Source of the DNA: Methylophilus sp.
GTDB taxonomy: Bacteria > Pseudomonadota > Gammaproteobacteria > Burkholderiales > Methylophilaceae
Assembly: GCF_008015755.1 (NCBI RefSeq)
Contig: NZ_SSGF01000007.1
Coordinates: 1 to 64,000 of the forward strand
Direction: 5' to 3'
DNA length: 64,000 nt
Shown: positions 25,879 through 35,428 of the stretch, piece after piece
Layout of the letters: each line of letters starts with the position of its first letter
Position numbering within the stretch: the first letter of the stretch is position 1
Notes under the pieces: generated by a model
The model's input: only the letters and a program-made list of their open reading frames with translations
Told to the model about the DNA's origin: nothing
Database searches by the model: none
Program-made: the position numbers and the translations under genes

Positions 25879-28203
25879 ATGTCGCAACCCAAAGCCTCCA
25901 TTAAGCCATACCACCACCCAGCCGCTGGTTGGGGGGCCTTGAAGCAAGTCGCCGCGCAACTCGCGCTGCAAAAGATTCCCGTCAAGGGCATCTTGACCTT
26001 GCTGGCACAAAACCAGCCGGATGGTTTTGATTGCCCGGGCTGCGCCTGGCCAGACAAAGAGCACACCTCAACCTTTGAGTTTTGTGAAAATGGCGTCAAG
26101 GCCGTGGCCGCAGAAGCGACCGCCAAGCGCGTGCCGCCTACATTTTTTGCCAAACATACCGTGACCGAGCTCATGGGCTGGGGCGATTTTGAGCTGGAAA
26201 ACGAAGGCCGGTTGACGCACCCGATGCGCTACAACGCTGCCACCGACAAGTATGAAGAGGTGAGTTGGGACCAGGCGTTTGCGCTGATTGCCACACACCT
26301 CAATGCGCTGGCCGACCCCAATGAAGCCATTTTTTATACCTCTGGCCGTGCAGCCAATGAGGCGGCTTTTCTGTATCAATTGTTTGTGCGCGAATTCGGT
26401 ACCAATAACTTCCCTGATTGTTCTAATTTGTGCCACGAATCGACCAGCATCGCCTTGCCCGCCACCGTGGGCATCGGCAAAGGCTCGGTGACCTTGCATG
26501 ATTTTGAACACACCGACACCATCCTGATTTTTGGTCAGAACCCGGCCACCAACCATCCGCGTATGTTGGGTGAATTGCGCGAGGCGGCGAAACGTGGCGC
26601 ACGCATCGTCGCCATCAATCCGTTAAAAGAGCGCGGCCTAGAACGCTTTGCTGACCCGCAAAGCCCGTTTGACATGCTGTCTTTCAAAGGCAGCAAAATC
26701 AGTGATTTATTTATTCAGCCCAAATTGGGTGGTGACCTGGCGCTGATTAAAGGCATGATCAAGTATGTGATCCAGTGGGATGACGAGGCGATTCAACATG
26801 GCACCGAGCGCGTGGTTGACCTCGACTTTATTGCGCAGCACACCAATAACTTTGCAGCGATTGCCGAAGATGCGCGCCAGGAAAGCTGGGCAGTGATTGT
26901 TGAGGAGTCCGGCGTCCCGTTAGCGCAGATTGAGGAAATCGCCCGCATTTATGCCACCGGCGATCGCGTGATTGCTACCTGGGGCATGGGCATTACTCAG
27001 CACAAGCATGGCGTCGCCACCATTAAAACGCTGGTGAACCTGATGTTATTACGCGGCAATATCGGTAAAGAGGGCGCAGGTCTGTGCCCGGTGCGCGGCC
27101 ACAGCAATGTGCAGGGTAATCGTACGGTCGGCATTTATGAAAAGATGCCAGCCGAGTTTCTGGATAGCCTGGAGCGCGTATTTGAGATCACCGTGCCGAG
27201 AACGCCGGGCTACGATGCGGTGGGCGCGATTCAGGCCATGCTGGATGGCAAAGGCAAAGTATTCTTTGGTCTGGGTGGCAATTTTTCGATTGCAACGCCT
27301 GATACCGACCGCACCTGGCAAGCGATGCGCAACTGCGATTTGACCGCACATGTGACCACTAAACTCAACCGCAGCCACTTGGTGCACGGCAAAGAAGCCC
27401 TGATTTTGCCTTGCCTGGGCCGTACCGAAATCGACACCCAAGAGACTGGCCCGCAAGGGGTGACGGTAGAAGACTCCATGAGCATGGTGCATATTTCTTA
27501 TGGTATGAACAAACCTGCTTCGCCGCATTTGCTGTCTGAGCCTGCGATTGTAGCGCGGCTGGCGCATGCCACGCTCCAGCACAGCAAAACGCCATGGCTG
27601 GCATTGATCAAGGATTACAGCAAAATCCGCGACGCGATTGAGCAAACCATGCCCGTCGCCTTCAAGGATTATAACGAGCGAATCAAGACGCCCGGCGGCT
27701 TCCGCATGCCGGTGCCTTCCAGTGAGCGCATCTGGAACACGCCTTCAGGCAAGGCGGAATTTACCGTACAGGCCATTCCGCAAAACTCGCCTATCCACCA
27801 GGCGCGTCAACAATATGGTGACCAGCTGTTTGTGTTGATGACCACGCGATCGCACGACCAGTACAACACCACTATTTATGGCATGGATGACCGCTACCGT
27901 GGTGTGTTTGGCCAGCGTCGCGTCGTGTTTATGAATCCGCTGGATATTGCACGCCTGGGCCTGGAGGCTGGTGATTGGGTCAATCTGATCAGCGTCTGGC
28001 AAGATGGAATCACGCGCCGTGCCGACAAGTTTTTAGTGGTGTCTTACGATATTCCGGCTGGCTGCCTCAGCGGTTATTACCCGGAAACCAATAATCTGGT
28101 GCCGCTGGAAAGTGTGGCAGATGACTCACGTACGCCCACTTCTAAATCTATTCCGGTGATTGTTGAAAAAACCACCGCGCCAGAGGTGGCCCATGCTGCT
28201 TGA
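25879..28203 (+). CDS. Molybdopterin oxidoreductase, FdhF/YdeP family (possible FDH4-type formate dehydrogenase)
   Basis: ATG 25879 has AGGA upstream. The 774-residue protein has Cys52, Cys55 (DCPGCAWPD) and Cys69 (FEFCENG) in the iron-sulfur region; only three of the usual four ligands are clear. Cys185 in NLCHESTSIAL is at the position of the active-site selenocysteine of FdhF, and IFGQNPATNHPRM and MTTRSHDQYNTT bind the bis-MGD cofactor. Methylotrophs use several formate dehydrogenases to oxidise formate to CO2, and FDH4 is of this family and paired with a small gene. A small gene overlaps the end here. YdeP-like function cannot be excluded. Confidence 0.75.
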   Translation: MSQPKASIKPYHHPAAGWGALKQVAAQLALQKIPVKGILTLLAQNQPDGFDCPGCAWPDKEHTSTFEFCENGVKAVAAEATAKRVPPTFFAKHTVTELMGWGDFELENEGRLTHPMRYNAATDKYEEVSWDQAFALIATHLNALADPNEAIFYTSGRAANEAAFLYQLFVREFGTNNFPDCSNLCHESTSIALPATVGIGKGSVTLHDFEHTDTILIFGQNPATNHPRMLGELREAAKRGARIVAINPLKERGLERFADPQSPFDMLSFKGSKISDLFIQPKLGGDLALIKGMIKYVIQWDDEAIQHGTERVVDLDFIAQHTNNFAAIAEDARQESWAVIVEESGVPLAQIEEIARIYATGDRVIATWGMGITQHKHGVATIKTLVNLMLLRGNIGKEGAGLCPVRGHSNVQGNRTVGIYEKMPAEFLDSLERVFEITVPRTPGYDAVGAIQAMLDGKGKVFFGLGGNFSIATPDTDRTWQAMRNCDLTAHVTTKLNRSHLVHGKEALILPCLGRTEIDTQETGPQGVTVEDSMSMVHISYGMNKPASPHLLSEPAIVARLAHATLQHSKTPWLALIKDYSKIRDAIEQTMPVAFKDYNERIKTPGGFRMPVPSSERIWNTPSGKAEFTVQAIPQNSPIHQARQQYGDQLFVLMTTRSHDQYNTTIYGMDDRYRGVFGQRRVVFMNPLDIARLGLEAGDWVNLISVWQDGITRRADKFLVVSYDIPAGCLSGYYPETNNLVPLESVADDSRTPTSKSIPVIVEKTTAPEVAHAA

Positions 28204-28519
28204 TAATGACCTGACCGTGTTGCACGCTGACACAGCGTTAGAAGCGGGCTTTATTGCCGACTATGTGCCGCTAGATAACAGTACTGTGTTGATGCTGGGG
28301 ATTCTGGAATTGCTGCATGCCGAGCATGCACAGGGCCGGGCGGCGGTGTCACTGGCCGTGATTTGCAAACGCCTGGGCATTCGCATGAGCACGCTACAAC
28401 GCCTGATGACGGCGCTGAGCGAGCAGGCGCTGGTCACCGTGTGGACCGAAAAAGATCGCCTGGTCGCCATGCTGACTGCCAGCGGCGAAGAGGTGTCGCG
28501 GGCCTTGCAGGCCGCCTAA
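28193..28519 (+). CDS. Small winged-helix protein coupled to the formate-dehydrogenase-like gene
   Basis: ATG 28193 overlaps the upstream stop by 11 bp, so translation is coupled. The 108-residue product looks like a winged helix: MLGILELLHAEHAQGRAAVS, ICKRLGIRMSTLQRLMTALS, then LVTVWTEKDRLVAMLTASGE. The position and size fit the second gene of FDH4 pairs in methylotrophs. It may be a maturation factor or a regulator; the role is inferred from coupling. Confidence 0.6.
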   Translation: MLLDNDLTVLHADTALEAGFIADYVPLDNSTVLMLGILELLHAEHAQGRAAVSLAVICKRLGIRMSTLQRLMTALSEQALVTVWTEKDRLVAMLTASGEEVSRALQAA

Positions 28520-28589
28520 ATCTTGCACGGCTGGGCAATGGCCTGACGTATAATACAGGCATCGCAACCCCGCACACCGCCTGCTTACC

Positions 28590-30008
28590 ATGAAGCTTTA
28601 TGTCTCGTTTGCCGCCCGCATACGCGCAATGATCGACGAAGGCGTGTTGCGGCCTGGCGACCAGATTTTTTCGGTACGGCAGGCCAGCCAAAAATACGAG
28701 CTCAGTATCAGCACGGTGTTGCGCGCCTATTTGTTGCTGGAGCAAGAGGGCGTGATCAGCAGCCATCCGCAATCCGGCTATTACGTCACCCCGCGCAAAC
28801 GCCTGCAACAACGGCAAGCTTCCCCGCTGGCCAAAGATATTAACCTGTCTGAAATCGACGCCAGCAAGCTGGTGCTGACGACACTCAAATCTATCCGCGA
28901 ATTTGGCACCGTGCCGCTGGGGTCGCCATTTCCTGACCCGCAGCTGTTCCCGTTAAAAAAAATCCATCAATATGAAAAAGCGCTGACCGACGATCAGGGC
29001 GAGTGGGGCGTGCTGAGTGACTTGCCGCCTGGCAACGAAAGTCTGCGCCAGCAGATTGCGCGCCGCTATCTGGCACATGGCATGGAGGCCTCGCCAGACG
29101 ACATTGTGATCACGCATGGTGCCACCGAAGCCATCACCCTTTGTTTGCAGGCGGTGGCCAAAGCCGGGGCGACCATTGCGCTGGAATCGCCCGGCTATTA
29201 TGCCCTGGCGCATACCGTCGAACGGTTGGGCATGAAGGTGATAGAAGTGCGCACCGATCCTGCGTCTGGCATAGACCTGGATGCCTTACGTGCCGTGACG
29301 GACAATGTGCGGCTTTCGGCGGTGATCCTCACCACTAACTTTCAAAATCCGCTTGGCTTTGTGATGCCAGAAGCCAAAAAACGTGCCTTGGTGACGTTTC
29401 TCGCCGAACAGCAGATTCCGCTGATTGAAGATGATGTCTATGGCGAGCTGTATTTCAGCGATGCGGCGCCGCTACCGGCCAAAGCCTTTGACCGGGCAGG
29501 CATGGTGCTGCATTGTGCGTCTTTTTCCAAGTCACTGGCGCCGGGGTATCGCGTCGGCTGGACCAGCGCCGGGCGTTATCGCCAGGAGGTTGAGCGGCTG
29601 ATGTTTCTGAGCAGCCTGTCATTGCCATCGGCGCCGCAGATTGCGATTGCCAAGTTTATGCAGCGTGACAGCTTTGAACAGCACCTCAAGCAGTTGCGGC
29701 ATACCTTGCGCTCCAACTATGTGCTGATGCGTAATGTGATCGAGCAGAGCTTTCCGACAGGTACGCAGCTGTCGGTGCCACAGGGCGGTTACGTGATCTG
29801 GGTCAAGTTGCCACCCGCGCTGGACGCGCTGGCGCTCTACCGTGCCGCCATTGATAACGGCATCACTGTTGCGCCGGGCACCATCTTCTCGCGCAACAAA
29901 GAACTGACGCACTATATTCGCCTCAACTTTAGCCATTTATGGACGCTGGCGATTGAGCAAGCCGTGCGCGAGGTAGGGGCGCTGGCGTGTGAGATGCTAG
30001 CCGCTTAA
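28590..30008 (+). CDS. MocR-family (GntR/aminotransferase) regulator
   Basis: The 472-residue protein joins a GntR winged helix (DEGVLRPGDQIFSVRQASQK, YELSISTVLRAYLLLEQEGV) at residues 1-75 to a fold-type I aminotransferase domain with the PLP lysine in SFSKSLAPGYRVGW and the Asp in EDDVYGELYF. MocR proteins use PLP as effector or cofactor to control genes of vitamin B6, amino-acid or polyamine metabolism. A TATAAT at 28549-28554 is flanked by GCCTG and CAGGC arms and is a likely promoter. The target is unknown. Confidence 0.85.
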   Translation: MKLYVSFAARIRAMIDEGVLRPGDQIFSVRQASQKYELSISTVLRAYLLLEQEGVISSHPQSGYYVTPRKRLQQRQASPLAKDINLSEIDASKLVLTTLKSIREFGTVPLGSPFPDPQLFPLKKIHQYEKALTDDQGEWGVLSDLPPGNESLRQQIARRYLAHGMEASPDDIVITHGATEAITLCLQAVAKAGATIALESPGYYALAHTVERLGMKVIEVRTDPASGIDLDALRAVTDNVRLSAVILTTNFQNPLGFVMPEAKKRALVTFLAEQQIPLIEDDVYGELYFSDAAPLPAKAFDRAGMVLHCASFSKSLAPGYRVGWTSAGRYRQEVERLMFLSSLSLPSAPQIAIAKFMQRDSFEQHLKQLRHTLRSNYVLMRNVIEQSFPTGTQLSVPQGGYVIWVKLPPALDALALYRAAIDNGITVAPGTIFSRNKELTHYIRLNFSHLWTLAIEQAVREVGALACEMLAA

Positions 30009-31189
30009 AACTGATGATTCCACTGGCCAAGCCAGGTAGTGGCGGTGGCTTGGTCCATCGGCCGCGCAAAATAATAGCCTTGGCCATATCGGCAGCCTAA
30101 CTCGCGCAAACCAATGGCGGCCAGGGTGTTTTCCACGCCCTCTGCAATGGTTTCCAGCCCCAGGCTTTCAGCCAGCTTGAGCGTAGAGGCCACCACTTTT
30201 CTCGATTTTGACGAAGTTTCCATGGTGGTGACAAACGATTTATCAATCTTGAGCTCGGTAAAAGGCAGTTTGGCCAACTGCGCCATCGACGAGTAGCCGG
30301 TGCCAAAATCATCAATACTCAGCTTAAAGCCCTCGGCCCGCAACTGGGAAAGAATGTGCTGCGCTTCATCCGGGTCTTGCATGGTGGCGGTTTCGGTGAG
30401 TTCGAGAATGACTCTTTCCGGGGCGACCTCCAGCGATTGACTGGCCTCGACTAACGCATCGGTGAGTAAATGGTTTTTAATGCTTTTTGCTGAGATATTC
30501 AGTGAAAATGTCAGCGTATTGCTGAGTGATCGAATAAAGTTAAATCCGTGCTCAATCACAATCTGGGTCAGCTGGTCAATTTGCCCGGTTTTTTCAGCCA
30601 CCGGAATAAATGCCTCGGGGAGCTTGATGCCCAGCGTCGGATGCTGCCAGCGCAGTAAGCCTTCAAAACCAATCACTCGGCCACTATGCAGTTCTATTTG
30701 TGGTTGATAAAACAAGCTGAACTGCTGGTTGCGGATGGCGTCATCAATGCTTTGAGCATCGACGGTGAATGGTTGCATGCTGGCATCGCTAGCAGAGCGC
30801 GCGTGCAGGTCGACTGACACCTGGTCTGTGAGCAGATTTTTGAGAATGTGCTGGTGAAACGGCTGGTAGAGGATGCCGCGGATATTCAGGTTGTGCTCAA
30901 TGGCGACGAGTTGCGCGGCTGGTAGCAGGTCTGAGCCTATGCCACTGCTTAATATAATCGACGATTGGCAATCGAGTTGCGCCAGCGTCTTTAAAATCTC
31001 TATGCCGTTGATACTAGGCATCACAATATCGATGGCCAGATGTGTTGGTTTCCAGGCCAGAAACGCATCCATAAACAGCTTGGCATCGTCCAATACTCTC
31101 ACCTCAAAACCCAGATGTTGGGCTTCGTGAGCGATCAAACTGGCATCATGACTATCGTCATCCAGGATTAAAAGCGTGTTTGTACGCAT
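30005..31189 (-). CDS. Response regulator with EAL phosphodiesterase domain
   Basis: Residues 1-120 are a receiver with acidic pocket D10-D12 and phospho-acceptor D54 (AIDIVMPSING). Residues about 140-394 are an EAL domain: GFEGLLRW (EGL in place of EAL), SLNISAKS, ETATMQ, DDFGTGYSSM, KIDKSFV and AEGVEN, so the c-di-GMP phosphodiesterase residues are complete. No histidine kinase gene is nearby. Its stop overlaps the stop of the convergent MocR gene by 4 bp. Confidence 0.85.
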   Translation of the reverse strand: MRTNTLLILDDDSHDASLIAHEAQHLGFEVRVLDDAKLFMDAFLAWKPTHLAIDIVMPSINGIEILKTLAQLDCQSSIILSSGIGSDLLPAAQLVAIEHNLNIRGILYQPFHQHILKNLLTDQVSVDLHARSASDASMQPFTVDAQSIDDAIRNQQFSLFYQPQIELHSGRVIGFEGLLRWQHPTLGIKLPEAFIPVAEKTGQIDQLTQIVIEHGFNFIRSLSNTLTFSLNISAKSIKNHLLTDALVEASQSLEVAPERVILELTETATMQDPDEAQHILSQLRAEGFKLSIDDFGTGYSSMAQLAKLPFTELKIDKSFVTTMETSSKSRKVVASTLKLAESLGLETIAEGVENTLAAIGLRELGCRYGQGYYFARPMDQATATTWLGQWNHQF

Positions 31190-31418
31190 GGCGCAACCTC
31201 CTTGGTAATCTTTAGGATACTGCTGGCAAGCGCTCGGTTTGTTTCGGTTGGGGATGGCAGGCGCTGCTGTCAGCGCGTGTTTAACACGCGTGCACTACAT
31301 CGCGTGCGATATAACCGCGCGCGATGACTAAAAACATTGATGTTAATCTAGTTTTTAGCAAAAAGGGTATTTTTGTCAACCTTTAAGGCCATCTCAGACC
31401 AGTATCCGGTGCATGGCA

Positions 31419-33329
31419 TCAAGAGTCGGCTATCCCTGTTGCGGTGGCCAGGTAAGGCTGCACCTGCTCTTTGGGCATGGGCTTGGCAAAATAATAGCCC
31501 TGAATGAACTGGCAGCCCATGGCTTGTAAAAACCGTACCTGGCTTTCGGTTTCAGCGCCCTCAGCCACACACTCCATATGCATGCCGTGGCACAGCGCTA
31601 AAATCGAGCGTACGATGGTTTGGCTGGTGGTGTTGGTTTCAATATCCTTCACAAAGCCGCGGTCAATTTTCAGTTTATCCAGCGGCAGGGTTTGCACATG
31701 GCTGAGGCTGGAATAGCCAGTGCCAAAATCGTCCAGCGCCACTTTGGCGCCCGCCTGGCGTAGTAGGTTAATATTGTCGCGCGCGGTTTCAAAGTTTTGC
31801 AGCAAAGCCGTTTCGGTAATTTCAAACACAAAGCGGCCGGGCGCCAGCTGGCTGGCATGCATCATGTCTATCAAGGCTTTAATCACTGTTTGGTTGGTTA
31901 CATCATAAGCTGACAAATTAAACGACAAACGCATGTGATCTGGCCATGAGGCCATTTCGATCATCGAGTGGCTAAACATCAGCTTGGTGATGTCGGCGAT
32001 CATGCCTAGGCTTTCGGCCACCGGGATAAACATGGCCGGGGACACTGCGCCTATGGTTGGGCTTTGCCAGCGCGCCAGGCTTTCAAAGGCGCACACTTCG
32101 TTGGCATCCATATCAATAATCGGTTGAAAGACCGGATATAGCTCGGCGTGAATATCCGCGGTGCGCAAGGCCTGGTCGATGCGGTTGAGGTGCAGACGCT
32201 CTTTTTCTAGCGTCTCAGAGTAGATTTCGAGGTTGCCGCGGCCGGTGCGTTTGACGTGGTATAAAGCAAAGTCCGCATGCTCGTACAACATTTGCGCAGA
32301 GAGATAGTCGTCACAAATAATGCAGGCGCCCATTGAGGCTTTTATGCTGATGAGCAAGCCATCAATGGCGATCGGTTGTGAAATGGCCTGGTTGATCTCT
32401 TGGGCAATCTGTCTGAGTGAGGCATGCTCATCGTCGGTGACCAGGTGAAAGGCGAATTCATCCCCCCCCAAACGGTAAAATTGCACCTGCCCCGGCCTCA
32501 CCTGTGCCAGCCGCTTGCCCACCTCGATCAGCACCAGATCACCGATGTGGTGACCGTGTATATCGTTGACCGGTTTAAAGTTATCGAGGTCTAAAATCCC
32601 TACCGCAAAACATTCTTGCGTTTGTCTGGCCAACAGCAGTTGCTGTTCTACCTGGATAAAAAACTGCCGCCGGTTAGGCAGTTGCGTCAGTACATCCTGG
32701 TTTGCCAGGCGTTGGTTGTCTTTTAATAAGGCCTGCGTTTCATAAGTTGCGTTCACCCACTTGTCAAACATGGTGGTACTGGCGCGCATGGTCATCAGCA
32801 TGCCAATTTCAAATACCATAATCAGCAATGCCATCAAGTGCGCATGCTCAAAATTGCCACGGTAAATGCAGGCAATGGCAGAGGAAATCATCAGCAGGTT
32901 GTAAGCGTAGGCTGCCGGGCCTAGCTTGCTCAAAATAAAGGCAAAACAGAAACCGTAAAGCGTATTGTGAAAAATCAGGAAGTAATGGCCGAAGGTGTCG
33001 GTGAGGGGGTAGAGGTAAACGCTGCGCCAGAACGTGAAAAATCCGGCCAGAATGAACACGATGGAGGCGATCTCCAGTCGTTTGCGAATTTTATCAATCG
33101 AGGGGTGCTCGTCACGGTGCGCAAACCAGTAAAACAGCAGGCTGCCGCCAATCAGCATCCTGATCAAAGGCGTCGCAATCGAGAGCAACCAATGCACCTG
33201 ATCATGCAAAACGATCATCTGTATGCTCAGCGCGCTGATCGCCGTGAAGAGGGCGACGGGCACATCTTCAAGCAGGCTGTTATAGCGTGCTCGCAATACT
33301 TCATGGCTGGTCGTTTTAAAGAATGACAT
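31419..33329 (-). CDS. Membrane GGDEF-EAL c-di-GMP enzyme
   Basis: A 636-residue protein with five to six N-terminal membrane helices (about 18-175), a diguanylate cyclase domain with an intact RLGGDEFAFHL, and an EAL domain with AFESLARW, SFNLSAYD, ETALLQ, DDFGTGYSSL, KIDRGFV and AEGAET. No RxxD inhibition site precedes the GGDEF motif (RPGQVQFYRL is found). Both activities look possible, so the net direction is unknown. The membrane part may sense a small ligand. Confidence 0.85.
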   Translation of the reverse strand: MSFFKTTSHEVLRARYNSLLEDVPVALFTAISALSIQMIVLHDQVHWLLSIATPLIRMLIGGSLLFYWFAHRDEHPSIDKIRKRLEIASIVFILAGFFTFWRSVYLYPLTDTFGHYFLIFHNTLYGFCFAFILSKLGPAAYAYNLLMISSAIACIYRGNFEHAHLMALLIMVFEIGMLMTMRASTTMFDKWVNATYETQALLKDNQRLANQDVLTQLPNRRQFFIQVEQQLLLARQTQECFAVGILDLDNFKPVNDIHGHHIGDLVLIEVGKRLAQVRPGQVQFYRLGGDEFAFHLVTDDEHASLRQIAQEINQAISQPIAIDGLLISIKASMGACIICDDYLSAQMLYEHADFALYHVKRTGRGNLEIYSETLEKERLHLNRIDQALRTADIHAELYPVFQPIIDMDANEVCAFESLARWQSPTIGAVSPAMFIPVAESLGMIADITKLMFSHSMIEMASWPDHMRLSFNLSAYDVTNQTVIKALIDMMHASQLAPGRFVFEITETALLQNFETARDNINLLRQAGAKVALDDFGTGYSSLSHVQTLPLDKLKIDRGFVKDIETNTTSQTIVRSILALCHGMHMECVAEGAETESQVRFLQAMGCQFIQGYYFAKPMPKEQVQPYLATATGIADS

Positions 33330-33697
33330 TGATTTTTAGACGAATTATTGTCTTTTAGTGATTGAATATTAAGCATGTGCTGGCCGTTTCGATTCGGTAA
33401 ACACAGCGCAATAAGCTTTCCATTTATGGGTTTGGTCCGCTTGATAAAACTGGCAGCTGCTAAATTGACCACTGTGAGCAGTGTTTAGCGTGAGGCGGCG
33501 ATTTTACTTTTATTTCAATACAATTGAGTGGTTTATAACAGCCAATTTCTAAAAAAGTGGTTGAAAGAAGCCGCCAATATTGGCCGCTTTTTAAACCCGA
33601 TGACATTTTTTAATTGAGAATCAATCTCTTATTGCATGTCGCAGTCATGGCATGTGTTTTGCAAGTTATCAACTCATTCAAAGTAGGGTGATGAAAT
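33330..33697. other. Intergenic region before the sigma-factor gene
   Basis: No gene was seen in 368 bp. It contains the perfect palindrome GCCAATATTGGC (33573-33584 region) followed by a T run, which may end transcription, and a Fur-like site at 33612-33633. Confidence 0.4.
33612..33633 (+). promoter_or_regulatory. Fur-like box before fecI
   Basis: AATTGAGAATCAATCTCTTA contains TGAGA-N5-TCTC, the same spacing as the strong Fur box at 23291-23309. It lies about 65 bp before the sigma-factor start, where Fur control of FecI genes is usual. Confidence 0.6.
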
Positions 33698-34198
33698 ATG
33701 AGCGAAACACTGGCTTGGTGCGGCATCGATTTAACCTGGGCATATACCGACGTCTTGCGTCGTATTGGCAGGCGTACCGCGTGTGTGCAGCGTGCCAAAG
33801 ACATCCTGCATGACGCCCTGGTATTTTTTGCCGTCTCGAGCCATCCGGCCCGTGAAGAGTCGCCGCAAGCCTATTTAAATGGCATTGTGAATCATTTGCT
33901 GGTGGATGAGTTTCGCCACAGGACGCGGTTTGTCGATGAAGACCAGATTGACGAAGCTGCGCTGATTCTGGAATGCACGCCTGAGCAATTGTACGAAACG
34001 CGGCAAAAACTGCATCACTTGCAGCGCGTGGTCGATTTGCTGCCTGAAAAATGCCGCCAGGTATTCTGGCTGTATCACGTCGATGACATGAAGCAGCGTG
34101 AAATCGCGGTGCAACTGGATATCAGCATCAATATGGTTGAAAAACACCTGATCCGCGCCATGCTCGATATCCGCGCATTTCAACAGGCTGTGCATTAA
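33698..34198 (+). CDS. fecI: FecI-type ECF sigma factor
   Basis: A 166-residue sigma factor with region 2 (DILHDALVFFAVSSHP, AYLNGIVNHLLVDEFRHRTR) and region 4 (LLPEKCRQVFWLYHVDDMKQ, IAVQLDISINMVEKHLIRAM). FecI sigmas are freed by a FecR partner when a signalling TonB receptor binds its ligand. The fecR gene follows 8 bp later and the receptor gene after that, which is the usual order. It should direct transcription of the receptor and the genes behind it. Confidence 0.9.
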   Translation: MSETLAWCGIDLTWAYTDVLRRIGRRTACVQRAKDILHDALVFFAVSSHPAREESPQAYLNGIVNHLLVDEFRHRTRFVDEDQIDEAALILECTPEQLYETRQKLHHLQRVVDLLPEKCRQVFWLYHVDDMKQREIAVQLDISINMVEKHLIRAMLDIRAFQQAVH

Positions 34199-34206
34199 CC
34201 TTGCCC

Positions 34207-35253
34207 ATGTCAAAACCGCTCACGCCCAAATCAAGCGCCTCTAGTGCAGCGGCCTCCAAGTCGCTCACCCTGAGTGAAATGGCCGCCCGCTGGTATTTGC
34301 GGATGCGTGAGCATGCGCACAACCAGCGCAGCGCCGAGCATCACGCGTTTGAGCAATGGTTAGCCGATGACCCTCGCCATGCGGCTGAATATGATAGTTT
34401 TGCCCACGCCATGCGCCAGCTCGATTCCGCCGAAAGTTTGTCGACACTGGCCGATGCCGCCGAGCAACAGGCTTTTTTAGCCAACGAAGCCGGCCGTAAA
34501 GCCAAACAGCAGCGCTTGGCACAGTTGATGGTGGTCTGCTTTATGTGTGTGGCCGGCTTTTTCTCGCACCAGCAATACCAGGTCTGGCAAGCCGCGCCCG
34601 TCATGCAGCTCGCCGCGCAAAACCCGGTCGGCCAAATTGTCACCAAAACACTGGATGACGGCACTCAAGTCACCTTGAGCGCCAAGAGCGACATGGAAGT
34701 CACTTATTATCGCCATGAGCGCCATGTGCTGCTCAAAGAAGGCGAAGCCATTTTTGAAGTGACCAAAGACCCGGATCGGCCATTTGTGGTTGAAACCGAT
34801 ACGGCAAAAATCACCGTCCTTGGCACCCGTTTCGCCGTCAACCGGCTGCAACAAGTGGTGCGCGTCAGCGTCGATCACGGGCGCGTCAAGGTCGAGCCGA
34901 AAAAAGAAGCTGCACCAGCAGCCATCACGCCGCTAGCGCGAGAAATCACCAATGGCCAGGTGCTCGAGGTCTATGCTAATCGCGCCATGGTCTTGGTCAA
35001 CCGCCCGGCTTCAGATGCCTTTGCTTTCCTCAATGGCAGGCTGGTGTTTGACCGCGCCGATACCGGTGAAATTGCCGATACCGTCTCGCGCTACCGGCAA
35101 AAACCAGTGCAGTCGCAAGGCAGGCAAGTGCGTAATATTTCTGCCGATATCAATATTCAGGACATAGACCAGTTCTTGCGTGGCCTGCCCAATATCGCGC
35201 CAGTCAGGCTGCAGGAAACGCCGCAATACACCCTGCTGCATTCCCGCCAATAG
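34207..35253 (+). CDS. fecR: FecR-type anti-sigma/signal transducer
   Basis: A 348-residue inner-membrane protein: a cytoplasmic sigma-binding start (SLTLSEMAARWYLRMREHAH, FEQWLADDPRHAAEYDSF), one membrane helix near 100-118 (LAQLMVVCFMCVAGFF), a periplasmic FecR domain (GEAIFEVTKDPDRPFVVETD, ITVLGTRFAV), and a C-terminal STN-like part (FAFLNGRLVFDRADTGEIAD) that contacts the receptor's signalling domain. ATG 34207 is used rather than the earlier TTG. Confidence 0.9.
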   Translation: MSKPLTPKSSASSAAASKSLTLSEMAARWYLRMREHAHNQRSAEHHAFEQWLADDPRHAAEYDSFAHAMRQLDSAESLSTLADAAEQQAFLANEAGRKAKQQRLAQLMVVCFMCVAGFFSHQQYQVWQAAPVMQLAAQNPVGQIVTKTLDDGTQVTLSAKSDMEVTYYRHERHVLLKEGEAIFEVTKDPDRPFVVETDTAKITVLGTRFAVNRLQQVVRVSVDHGRVKVEPKKEAAPAAITPLAREITNGQVLEVYANRAMVLVNRPASDAFAFLNGRLVFDRADTGEIADTVSRYRQKPVQSQGRQVRNISADINIQDIDQFLRGLPNIAPVRLQETPQYTLLHSRQ

Positions 35254-35428
35254 CCCACTCACGACTAAGTCATGTCACCACAGGCGCTGCTATCAGCACC
35301 TTTTTTATTAGCCTCAAGGGCTAACTGCGTTCTCGTTGCTCTCACTTCCACCCTTTGAATGTAAAGTTAGGTTAACAGCATCAGGGTTTTGCCGCGCTCA
35401 CAGATGAGTCTAAGTACAGGAGAAATCT

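Noticed and set aside
31260-31330. GC-rich dyads (CGCGTG...CACGCG) between the two c-di-GMP genes
   Set aside because: Short and without T runs or a matching second site, so no function can be supported.
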